Origin: Reclinomonas americana ATCC 50394
Taxonomy: Eukaryota > Jakobida > Jakobea > Jakobida
Direction of reading: 5' to 3'
DNA: 64,000 nt
Assembly (NCBI GenBank): GCA_048213135.1
Contig: PS015009.1
Span: 2,170,001-2,234,000 of the forward strand
Under the pieces are notes generated by a model, which saw only the letters and a program-made list of their open reading frames with translations, made no database searches and was not told where the DNA came from. The position numbers and the translations under genes are program-made. Shown piece by piece: positions 9,109 to 17,699 of the stretch (position 1 is its first letter; each line of letters opens with the position of its first letter).

Positions 9109-9888
9109 ATGAAAATAGTTCAACAATTGTTCTTTATGCTCCTCCTGGTGGCTGCCGCAAAAATGGCAGCGGCTGCGGATACGGTCCGGGTCGATCCTGC
9201 CCATATCAATACCGGCGTATTAAAGGAAGGTACAAACCGGTACCTCGAGTATTTTAAAAAAGGAAAGGATTCCAGCCGCATCATGGTGCAGTTCTGGACA
9301 AGGAAGATCTCCTTCACGCAGTACGAAGGCAGGGATGCCATTCTCATAGAACAGGAGTGGGAGGATAAGGATACCATCGTACATACGGCAAAATCCTACT
9401 GCGACAGGAAAACGATGGCGCCCCTGTTTCACAACACCTGGTGGAAACAAAGACCGGGCGGTACATTTGATTTTATTAAAAAAACGGCCATCAGCAACGG
9501 GGCTCCCCTGACTGAACAGGATACCGCCAGGAAGCGGAAGGCGGCCTGGGGGGCTTTCAAAAAATCATTGGATCAGTATGTACTCAACTGGCACCTTGAC
9601 CTGGAAACCTTCCCCCTGCTGCCTTATAAAGAAGGACGTGTATTTATGATCCCTTACTATGAACCGGGATACACAGAGTCGGAAGCTGTTGCTTACACGG
9701 TAACCGGGTCGGCCATGCTGGAAGGCTATAACGGCCAGCAGATTGATTGCTGGATACTCACACACGAAACAAAAGGCAATAAAGAGGTGTTCTGGATCAG
9801 CAAAAAGACAAAGGAAGTACTGAAACTGGAGCAAACACTTAATGATAAATGGTACAGGTACAAGATCAAGCTGGGATTTAGTGTATAG
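9109..9888 (+). CDS. secreted protein of unknown function (possibly DUF3108-like)
   Basis: 259 residues with an N-terminal signal peptide (MKIVQQLFFMLLLVAAAKMAAAA). The mature part looks all-beta, with alternating charged and aromatic residues, and ends in VLKLEQTLNDKWYRYKIKLG, reminiscent of periplasmic DUF3108/LolA-type folds in which a bound molecule is converted or measured. This likeness is by eye only. No catalytic motif seen. Stands alone between divergent and parallel neighbours. Probably periplasmic. Confidence 0.75.
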   Translation: MKIVQQLFFMLLLVAAAKMAAAADTVRVDPAHINTGVLKEGTNRYLEYFKKGKDSSRIMVQFWTRKISFTQYEGRDAILIEQEWEDKDTIVHTAKSYCDRKTMAPLFHNTWWKQRPGGTFDFIKKTAISNGAPLTEQDTARKRKAAWGAFKKSLDQYVLNWHLDLETFPLLPYKEGRVFMIPYYEPGYTESEAVAYTVTGSAMLEGYNGQQIDCWILTHETKGNKEVFWISKKTKEVLKLEQTLNDKWYRYKIKLGFSV

Positions 9889-9989
9889 CCATACCGGATA
9901 AAAGACAGGATCTGCGTATTTTGAACAGGGGTGCCCTTGATTGCGGCATCCCTGTTTTTTGTGCCCAATCACTTAAATTTGCCCGAACT

Positions 9990-11159
9990 ATGCAACTTAT
10001 ACCCGTAACTGATCCCGCAACTGCCCGGGCATTTATACAGGTCGCCGTAGACCTGAACCAGCATGACCCCAATTGGATAAGGCCGCTGGATAAGGATATC
10101 AATGAAGTATTTGACAAGGATAAAAACAAAGCTTTCCGCTTCGGGGAAGTGCAGCGCTGGATAATGAAGGATGACCAGGGGAAACTGGCCGGCCGTATTG
10201 CCGCTTTTGTCAACAAAAAATACAAGAACAAAGGCGATGATGTACCTGTAGGCGGCATGGGTTTTTTTGAATGCATCAACGATCAGCAGGCCGCTAACCT
10301 CCTGTTTGATACCGCTAAGAACTGGTTACAGGAAAAAGGTATGGAAGCAATGGACGGTCCCATCAATTTCGGCGAACGCGACCGCTGGTGGGGACTCATC
10401 ACCGATGGTTTCAAGCCGCCGCTGTATTGCATGAATTATAATCAGCCGTACTATGTACAGCTCTTTGAGCACTATGGTTTCCAACTGTTCTTTAACCAGG
10501 TTTGTTTTGGATTGGACGCACAGAAAGAACTGGCGCAGAAAACGCTGGACAGGCATAAGATGCTGGATGAAAACCCGGATATCAGTTGCCGCATCATGGA
10601 AAAAAATAACCTGGAAAAATATGCGCTTGATTTTGTTGAAGTCTATAATAAAGCCTGGGCGGGGCATGGCGGCTTAAAGCAACTCACGAAAGACCAGGTA
10701 CTCATTATGTTTAAAAAGATGAAACCGGTAATGGACGAAGAGATCATTTACTTCGCTTATTATAAAAGCACAGCCATCGCGATGTTCATTAACCTGCCCG
10801 ACATCAACCAGTATTTCAAACACATGAATGGTAAGTTTGGGCTTTTGCAAAAACTGCAGTTCGTCTGGCGCCAGAAGTTCAGGCGCTCCCAAAAATTTGT
10901 AGGCATGGTATTTGGCGTTGTGCCCGAGTGGCAGGGTAAGGGTATTGATTCCTATATTATCGGGGAGTGTAAAAAATACGTGCAGGTGAAAAATCCGGTT
11001 TATTATGAGTATGAAATGCAATGGATCGGCGACTTTAACCCCAAGATGATCAATGTGGCTGAGAGCTTCGGCGATACCTTCCGCACCCGCAACCTGTCTA
11101 CGTACCGCTACCTCTTCAACAGGGAGAAGGAGTTTAAAAGGCATCCCATAGTAGAATGA
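9990..11159 (+). CDS. GNAT-like N-acyltransferase family protein
   Basis: 389 residues. I chose the ATG at 9990 because the region upstream (9921-9989) is not protein-like. The sequence PVTDPATARAFIQVAV, DPNWIRPLDKDINEVFD, GMGFFECINDQQAANLLF and DGPINFGERDRWWG belongs to a two-lobed family in Bacteroidota and other bacteria usually annotated as GNAT-type or YghO-like. The C-terminal lobe has VPEWQGKGIDSYIIGECKKY, which resembles the acyl-CoA-binding loop (Q/RxxGxG/A) of GNAT enzymes, and EYEMQWIGDFNPKM. Substrate unknown. The gene is followed by 305 bases without a gene and then dnaX. Confidence 0.75.
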   Translation: MQLIPVTDPATARAFIQVAVDLNQHDPNWIRPLDKDINEVFDKDKNKAFRFGEVQRWIMKDDQGKLAGRIAAFVNKKYKNKGDDVPVGGMGFFECINDQQAANLLFDTAKNWLQEKGMEAMDGPINFGERDRWWGLITDGFKPPLYCMNYNQPYYVQLFEHYGFQLFFNQVCFGLDAQKELAQKTLDRHKMLDENPDISCRIMEKNNLEKYALDFVEVYNKAWAGHGGLKQLTKDQVLIMFKKMKPVMDEEIIYFAYYKSTAIAMFINLPDINQYFKHMNGKFGLLQKLQFVWRQKFRRSQKFVGMVFGVVPEWQGKGIDSYIIGECKKYVQVKNPVYYEYEMQWIGDFNPKMINVAESFGDTFRTRNLSTYRYLFNREKEFKRHPIVE

Positions 11160-11464
11160 AAGAGTGAAGGAGGGAAGGAATGAAGGAATGGGATCTTTGG
11201 GAGAAATTGGCTACGGACGACAATCCACAGACGACAGGAGCGTGACGAAACAATCAGCATATTATACGCCACCAGGGAGTTTCCTTGTGTCCTTCATGTC
11301 TTTGTGGGAAAATAAATAAAGAGGGAAAAATGGGTAAATATATATGAAGGGCTTGATAAGTTGAGAGTTGTACTTTTTAATCTTAACTTACTGTTTCGCG
11401 TCTTTGCTCCTTTGCGGGCCTTGCGTGAACCCTTTTTAATTTTTAATTTTGACTTTTACATTTC
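11160..11464. other. 305-base gap before dnaX: low-complexity repeats and the dnaX promoter
   Basis: No gene seen. The first part holds degenerate GAAGGA and GACGACA repeats. The middle and end hold segments like TCCTTGTGTCCTTCATGTC and TCGCGTCTTTGCTCC, distant relatives of the CGCAAAG-type repeats at 19636 and 52371. The dnaX promoter lies at 11421-11451. Confidence 0.6.
11421..11451 (+). promoter_or_regulatory. dnaX promoter, Bacteroidota type
   Basis: TTG at 11421-11423, 20 bases, then TAATTTTG at 11444-11451, matching TTG-N19-21-TAnnTTTG. The ATG follows 13 bases later, so the leader is very short. Confidence 0.6.
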
Positions 11465-13237
11465 ATGGATAAGTTCATCGTTTCAGCGCGGAAGTACAGG
11501 CCCCAGAATTTCTCAACTGTGGTGGGGCAATCGCATATCACCACTACATTAAAGAATGCCATCGGCAATAACCAGCTGGCGCATGCTTTCCTGTTCTGCG
11601 GACCCAGGGGTGTGGGTAAAACCACCTGTGCCCGTATCCTGGCCAAAACGATCAACTGCGAAAACCTTACCCCCGACGGCGAAGCCTGTAATACCTGCAA
11701 CAGTTGTGTTTCCTTCGATGCCGGGGCTTCACTCAACATTCACGAACTGGATGCCGCCAGCAACAACTCCGTAGATGATATCCGCAGCCTGGTAGAGCAG
11801 GTGCGCTTTGCTCCGCAGGCCGGTAAATACAAAGTGTATATCGTGGATGAAGTTCACATGCTCAGTTCATCCGCGTTCAACGCGTTCCTCAAAACACTGG
11901 AAGAACCGCCTTCCTACGCCATCTTCATCCTGGCTACAACGGAAAAGCATAAGATACTGCCCACCATCCTCAGCCGGTGCCAGATATTCGATTTCAAACG
12001 GATCACCAATAACGATACCATTGAACATTTGCAGGAGATCTGCGACAAAGAGTCAATAGAAGCTGAAAAAGCCGCCCTGCATGTGATTGCCCAGAAAAGC
12101 GAAGGCTGCATGCGGGATGCGCTGAGTATACTCGACAAGATCGTAAGTTTTACCAACGGCCACCTCAATTATGCCAATACACTCGAACACCTGAACATAC
12201 TCGACGAGGATTATTATTTCCGCCTGCTCGATTGTATGCAGCAGCAACAGTTAAGCGACGCCATGCTCCTGTTCGATGAGATCGACCGCAAAGGGTTTGA
12301 AGGCGATACCCTGCTCGAAGGTTATGCCGAATTCATCCGCAACCTGCTGGTGAGCAAAGATCCCAAGGCCGCCATACTGCTGGAAGTGGCCGATGACTTC
12401 AAACAGAAATACCTGGGCGCCGCTCAAAAGATACCAGCCGGGTGGCTGCTGGCCGCGCTCAACCTGCTCAGCGAAGCCGGCATCAGTTACAAACAGGCCC
12501 GCAACCGCCGCCTGCATGTGGAACTCGCCCTTATCAAACTCACCTACCTGGCGCAAGCCATTGAACTGACCGACCAGGACGGTATAGGTAAAAAAAAACT
12601 GGCTGAAACAGCCAAACCCGTAGCCTTCCGGGCATTGCCGGTAATAAGGGCTAAAGAACAACCCCGCGAAGCAAAGTTGACTATTGAAACACCAGCTGCT
12701 CCCAAAGAAAAAGTACCCGAACCGGTTACAGTAAAAACAACAGCGCCGGTTACACAACAACAGGAGACCACCGCCCCGCCGGTGACCACATCGCTGGGCT
12801 CTCTCCGGAAAATAAGGGAGAAGATCACCAGCAGGCAGAAAGAAAATGAAGGGCCGAAACCCGTTACCATGGAAGAGCTGAAAGCGGTATGGGAGGCTTT
12901 CATCAATATACTGGCAGAGAAAAAAAATCACTCCGCTGTTACCAACTTCAGAATGGCGACGTTGCAGGTGATCAGCGACAACAACGTGGAGATCATCACC
13001 GAAAGCAACATCCAGCAAAAATTCATCGAAAATGAAAGGGCCGCGCTGATCGATCACCTGCAGGGACATTTCTGCAACAAGCAACTCGTATATACCCTTA
13101 CGTTGATTGAGAAAGAGCAGGAGATGGTTACAACAGAACGGCCACTCAATACCAAAGAACAATACCAGAAACTGACAGAAGAATATCCGCTCGTTAAGGA
13201 ATTAAGAGACCGGTTAAAGCTGGAACTTGACTATTAA
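11465..13237 (+). CDS. dnaX: DNA polymerase III subunits gamma and tau
   Basis: 590 residues. Motor subunit of the clamp loader; loads the beta clamp and, as tau, couples polymerase to helicase. AAA+ module: Walker A GPRGVGKTT (46-54), zinc site Cys65, Cys75, Cys78, Cys81, DEVHMLSS (Walker B, about 126-133), SRC sensor region. Domain III ends near residue 370. A nine-A run (codons 376-378) followed by a 6-bp hairpin sits at this junction; a shift to -1 reaches TGA two codons later, giving a product of about 380 residues that would be gamma (inference). The rest (about 380-590) is a Pro/Thr/Lys-rich linker and the tau C-terminal domain. Confidence 0.97.
   Translation: MDKFIVSARKYRPQNFSTVVGQSHITTTLKNAIGNNQLAHAFLFCGPRGVGKTTCARILAKTINCENLTPDGEACNTCNSCVSFDAGASLNIHELDAASNNSVDDIRSLVEQVRFAPQAGKYKVYIVDEVHMLSSSAFNAFLKTLEEPPSYAIFILATTEKHKILPTILSRCQIFDFKRITNNDTIEHLQEICDKESIEAEKAALHVIAQKSEGCMRDALSILDKIVSFTNGHLNYANTLEHLNILDEDYYFRLLDCMQQQQLSDAMLLFDEIDRKGFEGDTLLEGYAEFIRNLLVSKDPKAAILLEVADDFKQKYLGAAQKIPAGWLLAALNLLSEAGISYKQARNRRLHVELALIKLTYLAQAIELTDQDGIGKKKLAETAKPVAFRALPVIRAKEQPREAKLTIETPAAPKEKVPEPVTVKTTAPVTQQQETTAPPVTTSLGSLRKIREKITSRQKENEGPKPVTMEELKAVWEAFINILAEKKNHSAVTNFRMATLQVISDNNVEIITESNIQQKFIENERAALIDHLQGHFCNKQLVYTLTLIEKEQEMVTTERPLNTKEQYQKLTEEYPLVKELRDRLKLELDY
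12590..12614 (+). other. candidate dnaX slippage/frameshift signal (A9 plus hairpin)
   Basis: Nine A residues at 12590-12598 read as Lys-Lys-Lys. TGGCTG (12600-12605) and CAGCCA (12609-12614) form a perfect 6-bp stem with an AAA loop one base later. In the -1 frame the codons after the run are ACT GGC TGA; in the +1 frame a TAG comes at 12621. Both shifted readings end almost at once. E. coli and Thermus dnaX use an A-rich slippery run at the same domain border to make gamma. Confidence 0.65.
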
Positions 13238-13239
13238 AA

Positions 13240-13275
13240 GATCAATGCCCGGACAATCTTGTCCGGGCATTGATC
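13240..13275. terminator. bidirectional terminator between dnaX and the TonB-type receptor
   Basis: Two perfect 17-base arms (13240-13256 and 13259-13275) around a two-base centre. It lies between two convergent genes. No long T tract on the right; an AAAAG stretch precedes it, giving Ts for the leftward transcript's far side. Confidence 0.65.
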
Positions 13276-13295
13276 TTCATAACTCATCTTTATCA

Positions 13296-15707
13296 TTACA
13301 AATTTACCCGGTTCCCTTCTTCCTGTGACGCTGTTCTGCGTTGCCTGCTGCTCTTCACATTCATATTGCCGAATTTATAATTAAAGGAAAGTGAGATCCT
13401 TTTGCCTTCCCATTGATTGATCCATTTGATGTGCAGCGATTCATTCCTGAACAGTGCATTGTATTGCGTAGGACCAACAAAATTATTCAGGCTGAGCTTC
13501 AGGCTGCCTTTATCTTTCAGAACAGGTTTCTGTACGCCTGCACTCAGGTTCACCGAGCCCGCTACTTTCGCGATACCCGAACGGGTAGGGGCATTCATGT
13601 ATATACTCAGCTCTGCTTTTATTTTTTTAGGTAAGGTAAAACTGTTGGTCGAACTGAAACTGGCATCCCATGCTTTTGTATAGTAACTGTAGCCGGGGTA
13701 AGTGGATCTTTCCGTTCCATAACCTGCATTGCCGGTCAGGTCGGTGCTCCACCATTTGGTAATGGGGATGCCTGCACTGATGTTAAGCCCGATGTAATGG
13801 CTTGAGCCTACATTCTCCGTACGGCTTAAAGATATTTTAGTGGCCTCGTCCTGTTGTATTACCTCGGTTGAAATATTATTGCCATATACATAGCTGATGC
13901 TGGTGAACAGAAAATCACGGAACCCGTGTTTCAGCTCCACCGAATGTGCATAGGAAGGCCGGAGAAAAGGATTGCCTTCGAAATAAGTGTAAGGGTCCAC
14001 AAAATTAAGGAAGGGGTTCAGGCTCTGGTAGCCGGGCCTGTTGATGCGGTAAGTATAACTCAGGCTTAAGGTGTGCAATTGACTGGCTTTGTAATTTAGG
14101 AACACCGTAGGAAATACGTTAAAGTAATTCCGTTTGTCGGTGCGGTTGATGGTGATGGAGTTCCCGTTGGAATGGGTGTATTCTCCTCTCAAACCAGCCT
14201 GCACACTCAGTTGTTTAAATTCCTTGCTTACCGTAATGTAGGCGGCATAAATATTTTCATCGTATACGAAATGGTTGGTGCGGGCATTATCGATCACCCA
14301 TTGATTGCCGCTTACCGAATCCGCGATAAGTTCATTATTGTTCTTAACCAGGCTCAGTTTAATACCGCTCTCTATCTTCCAGGAGGAGTCGATGTATTTT
14401 GTCCAGTCTGCTTTTAAGGAATAAATATCAACCCTTACCGGTGTTGTATTCCTGAAAATATAGTCCGGTCGCGGGGCTCCGATAAAATTGCTGAATTGAT
14501 TGGTATTCACATCATGTCCGCGGCGGCGGTAGTAGCCATAGTCCAGGTCAATGTTGAAAGCGCTTCCCAGCGAGTCGATGTCTTTTTTATAATTCAGGTT
14601 AAGGGTGATGTTGCTGTTGTTCTCCCGGTCGTCTTTAACACTGCGGATATAAGACTGGGGCTTGCCCGTTATATCGGTGAACAGGCTCCTGTTGGTGGTA
14701 ATGGCATCCTCATCGGAGAAAGTGCCCCTGGCCAGGAAGCCGAGGGTACTCTTGTCGCTGAAACTGTAATCGATGCCTGCGCGGGCATTGCTGTAGATCG
14801 TTACCGGATGCCAGTAATTGTCGCGTTGCTGGAAGATGGTATTACTGCCGCTACCGATGATGCTGTTGAGATCGAGCTGATTAAAACTTTCAAACCGGCC
14901 CGTACCCGCACTGGAAAAAAGGTTCACTTTCTTATTGCGGTAATTGAGCGAACCGCTGCCCGACAATTTAGGGTAGGTGCCGTATCCCCCGGTGGCGGCC
15001 AGCGTACCATTGGTGCCGTACCGCTTGTTTTTCTTCAGCCTGATATTGATGATGCCGCCGGTTCCTTCTGCCGGGTATTTGCTGCCCGGGTTGCTGATGA
15101 GTTCTATTTTACTGATCTCATCCGCCTGCAAATTCTTCAGGTAATTCAGCAGTTGTTCCCCGCTGAGAAAAGCGGGTTTATCGTCAATGAATATTTTCAC
15201 GGCCTGGCCTTTCATCTTTACATTTTCCTGCGCATCGATATTTACACCGGGCGCTTTACGCAAAAGATCGAAGGCACTGTTTCCCGTGGCGATGATGCTG
15301 TTCTCTATATTCATCACGGTTTTATCGGCCAGCATCTCCACCAGTTTTTTCCTGCTGCTTACAGTTACACCCTGCATTTCTTTTGTTATAGCTGTTAACT
15401 GAAAATCAGTGCCGGAGTGGTCTTTATTGACCGTATCAACCCGGATCGTACCGCTTTTCATTTCGGCGTAACCGGTGGCGGATACGATGACCAGGTATTG
15501 CCCGGGTTTTACGTGACGAAATGTGTAAACCCCGGAAGAATCCGAAAGGTCCGCTTTCAGGGTCTGCTGACTGGTTCCGGAAACGAGGGCAACGGAAGCC
15601 AGCGGAAGCGGCTCATGTTTATGGTTGTAAATGGTACCGCTGATGGTTTGTGCCTGGGCGGGAAGCACCAGGAACAGGGAACAAAGCAGTTGTAATATCT
15701 TTTGCAT
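13296..15707 (-). CDS. outer-membrane beta-barrel receptor (TonB-dependent receptor-like)
   Basis: 803 residues. Signal peptide (to about residue 19, ending AQAQ), a carboxypeptidase-regulatory-like beta domain (20-105, SGTIYNHKHEPLPLASVALV), a plug domain (about 125-230, with NPGSKYPAEGTGGIINI) and a C-terminal barrel of the outer-membrane-protein beta-barrel type 3 family. No SusD partner is adjacent, so it is probably not a polysaccharide-utilisation SusC. The substrate is unknown. The gene is divergent from kinase-regulator pair 2, with 179 bases between the starts, which makes control by that pair possible. Confidence 0.88.
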   Translation of the reverse strand: MQKILQLLCSLFLVLPAQAQTISGTIYNHKHEPLPLASVALVSGTSQQTLKADLSDSSGVYTFRHVKPGQYLVIVSATGYAEMKSGTIRVDTVNKDHSGTDFQLTAITKEMQGVTVSSRKKLVEMLADKTVMNIENSIIATGNSAFDLLRKAPGVNIDAQENVKMKGQAVKIFIDDKPAFLSGEQLLNYLKNLQADEISKIELISNPGSKYPAEGTGGIINIRLKKNKRYGTNGTLAATGGYGTYPKLSGSGSLNYRNKKVNLFSSAGTGRFESFNQLDLNSIIGSGSNTIFQQRDNYWHPVTIYSNARAGIDYSFSDKSTLGFLARGTFSDEDAITTNRSLFTDITGKPQSYIRSVKDDRENNSNITLNLNYKKDIDSLGSAFNIDLDYGYYRRRGHDVNTNQFSNFIGAPRPDYIFRNTTPVRVDIYSLKADWTKYIDSSWKIESGIKLSLVKNNNELIADSVSGNQWVIDNARTNHFVYDENIYAAYITVSKEFKQLSVQAGLRGEYTHSNGNSITINRTDKRNYFNVFPTVFLNYKASQLHTLSLSYTYRINRPGYQSLNPFLNFVDPYTYFEGNPFLRPSYAHSVELKHGFRDFLFTSISYVYGNNISTEVIQQDEATKISLSRTENVGSSHYIGLNISAGIPITKWWSTDLTGNAGYGTERSTYPGYSYYTKAWDASFSSTNSFTLPKKIKAELSIYMNAPTRSGIAKVAGSVNLSAGVQKPVLKDKGSLKLSLNNFVGPTQYNALFRNESLHIKWINQWEGKRISLSFNYKFGNMNVKSSRQRRTASQEEGNRVNL

Positions 15708-15886
15708 ACAGATGATTTAGACAGCAAAAATTGCCCTGTTTTCAAGGACGATTTTTTATTTTCGGCGAACCGGCGCAAGGGTACGACCAACCCGGATTTT
15801 TCCGTTTTTGCCTGTTGGCAGATCAGAACAGGGTGTTGGTCGAATCATCCCGGGTTGTGCGGGTACAGGCACTACTTTTACAACCA

Positions 15887-16915
15887 ATGAAACGATCTTA
15901 TAAAATAGTACTTCATCTCTGCTACTGGCTGTACTCGCTTGGGTTGCTGGGGGTATTGCGGGTGATGGTATTTGAACAGAAGCCGGTCAGGTGGGACAAT
16001 ATGGCAAACCCTTTGACCTTCAGCTATTTATTTATCGGCCTTTTGGTTTTTTACAGCAACTATTTTTTTGTGCTGCCTACCTGGTTCAGGGCAAAAAAAT
16101 TTGCCGGGTTATGGCTGGCATGGATATGCCTGCTGGTACTGGGTATAGGGCTGCGCTATACGATTGAGGAAGTGCTGTACATGAAGTGGTTCGGCATTCG
16201 AAACTATAATGAAGCTACGCCCGCCTCTTATTATATATTCGACAACCTGTATTTTATAGGCATCTATATTGTGATGAGTACGGTATTCTGGACCGTGGAT
16301 TTCTGGATCACGACGGAAAAAGAGAAGAACCATTTGCAACAGGAAAAATTCGACGCGGAAATGAGTATGCTCAGGAACCAGGTGAACCCGCACTTTTTAT
16401 TCAATACACTCAATAATATTTATTCACTGAGTTACAGCAAAAGCGACAAAGCGCCGGAGAGTATTTTAAAGCTGAGCGAATTGATGCGGTATATGCTGAA
16501 AGACAGCGCTGCCGGGAAAGTGATGCTGTCGCGTGAACTGGATTATATCCGCAATTTTATCGACCTGCAGCAATTGCGATACAATGATCCTTCGGTTATT
16601 GTTTTATCCCTTTCCTCCGATGATGAAAGTTATATGATCGCTCCGCTGTTGCTGATCCCTTTTGTAGAGAATGGTTTCAAGCACGGAAACCTGAACGATG
16701 AGACCAGGCCGTTGCGGATCTCCGTCACCGCTTTATCGGGCCGGCTTCACCTGCGGGTAGAGAACAGTAAAACAAAAGGGAATAAAGATGAAAGCAGTGG
16801 CATTGGCCTGGATAATGTAAGAAAACGCCTGGACCTCCTGTATCCCGGCAACTACACCCTCTCTGTTCAGGAAACCAGGGAAGAGTATATTTGTGAACTC
16901 GACCTAAATCTCTGA
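15887..16915 (+). CDS. LytS-like sensor histidine kinase (pair 2)
   Basis: 342 residues from the ATG at 15887; the open frame continues 52 codons upstream, but that part lacks the usual kinase N-terminus. Four membrane helices lie in the first 140 residues, then a short coiled coil, phospho-acceptor His169 in NQVNPHFLFNTLNNIYSL, N box LLLIPFVENGFKHGN, and a G box IGLDNVRKRLDLLYPG. Acts with the regulator two bases downstream. Unlike pairs 1 and 3, the two genes do not overlap. Confidence 0.92.
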   Translation: MKRSYKIVLHLCYWLYSLGLLGVLRVMVFEQKPVRWDNMANPLTFSYLFIGLLVFYSNYFFVLPTWFRAKKFAGLWLAWICLLVLGIGLRYTIEEVLYMKWFGIRNYNEATPASYYIFDNLYFIGIYIVMSTVFWTVDFWITTEKEKNHLQQEKFDAEMSMLRNQVNPHFLFNTLNNIYSLSYSKSDKAPESILKLSELMRYMLKDSAAGKVMLSRELDYIRNFIDLQQLRYNDPSVIVLSLSSDDESYMIAPLLLIPFVENGFKHGNLNDETRPLRISVTALSGRLHLRVENSKTKGNKDESSGIGLDNVRKRLDLLYPGNYTLSVQETREEYICELDLNL

Positions 16916-16917
16916 CC

Positions 16918-17622
16918 ATGATACGATGCATAGCCGTAGATGATGAGCCCCTGGCACTTAATATACTCTCCGATTATATGGAGAAGATACCTTTCCTGCA
17001 ACTGGTTACGGCAACCTCCAATGTCTTTACTGCACTTCAGCTGGTACAGGAACAAAAAGTTGACCTTGTATTCCTGGATATGCAGATGCCTGAACTGACC
17101 GGCCTGCAATTCATGAAGATCGCCAATGGAAAATGCGCCATCATCCTCACCACTGCTTACAGCGAGTATGCCCTTGACGGGTACGAGCATAATGTGGTGG
17201 ATTACCTGCTTAAACCCATCGCTTTTGATCGGTTCTACCGGGCGGCGGAAAAAGCCCGGCAACTGCTCAGCAGGACTGTCGCTGAAATACCGGTTGCCGA
17301 TCCTTTCGTTTTTATTAAAACAGACGGGCGTATCGTCAAAGTGATGCTCGATGATATCCTGCTGATAGAAGGACTGAAGGATTATATCGCCATTCATACC
17401 CGTAAGGAGAAACTGATCACCTTGCAGAACCTCCGGACCATGGAAGAGGGCCTGCCTGCCGACAGGTTTATCAGGGTCCATAAATCCTGGATCATTGCCC
17501 TGGATAAGATCGACAGTATTGAGCGGAACCGCATTTTTATTGGCCAGGAAGTGATACCCATCGGGGAAACCTACCAAAAACCCTTCTTCCGCCTCATCGA
17601 CTCCCGCAACTTTAAGAAATAG
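16918..17622 (+). CDS. LytTR-family response regulator (pair 2)
   Basis: 234 residues: receiver (VDDE at 7-10, phospho-acceptor Asp54 in VFLDMQMP, Lys in YLLKPI) and a LytTR DNA-binding domain (about 130-234, with IEGLKDYIAIHT and FIRVHKSWIIA). It starts two bases after the kinase stop. The divergent TonB-type receptor gene at 13296-15707 is the nearest candidate target. Confidence 0.93.
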   Translation: MIRCIAVDDEPLALNILSDYMEKIPFLQLVTATSNVFTALQLVQEQKVDLVFLDMQMPELTGLQFMKIANGKCAIILTTAYSEYALDGYEHNVVDYLLKPIAFDRFYRAAEKARQLLSRTVAEIPVADPFVFIKTDGRIVKVMLDDILLIEGLKDYIAIHTRKEKLITLQNLRTMEEGLPADRFIRVHKSWIIALDKIDSIERNRIFIGQEVIPIGETYQKPFFRLIDSRNFKK

Positions 17623-17699
17623 GCAGTCGCCAATAGACCGGTAATTCCCCATTTTGCACTAATTTCACACTTCAATTCTAAAAATTAGATTTTTTTATT

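Noticed and set aside
12251-13162. Open minus-strand frame of about 300 codons under dnaX
   Set aside because: Lies wholly antisense to a clear DnaX protein, is rich in Phe, Cys and Gly without any domain pattern, and has no promoter of its own.
14496-15398. Open plus-strand frame under the barrel receptor
   Set aside because: Antisense shadow of the receptor plug and barrel, no start context and no domain.
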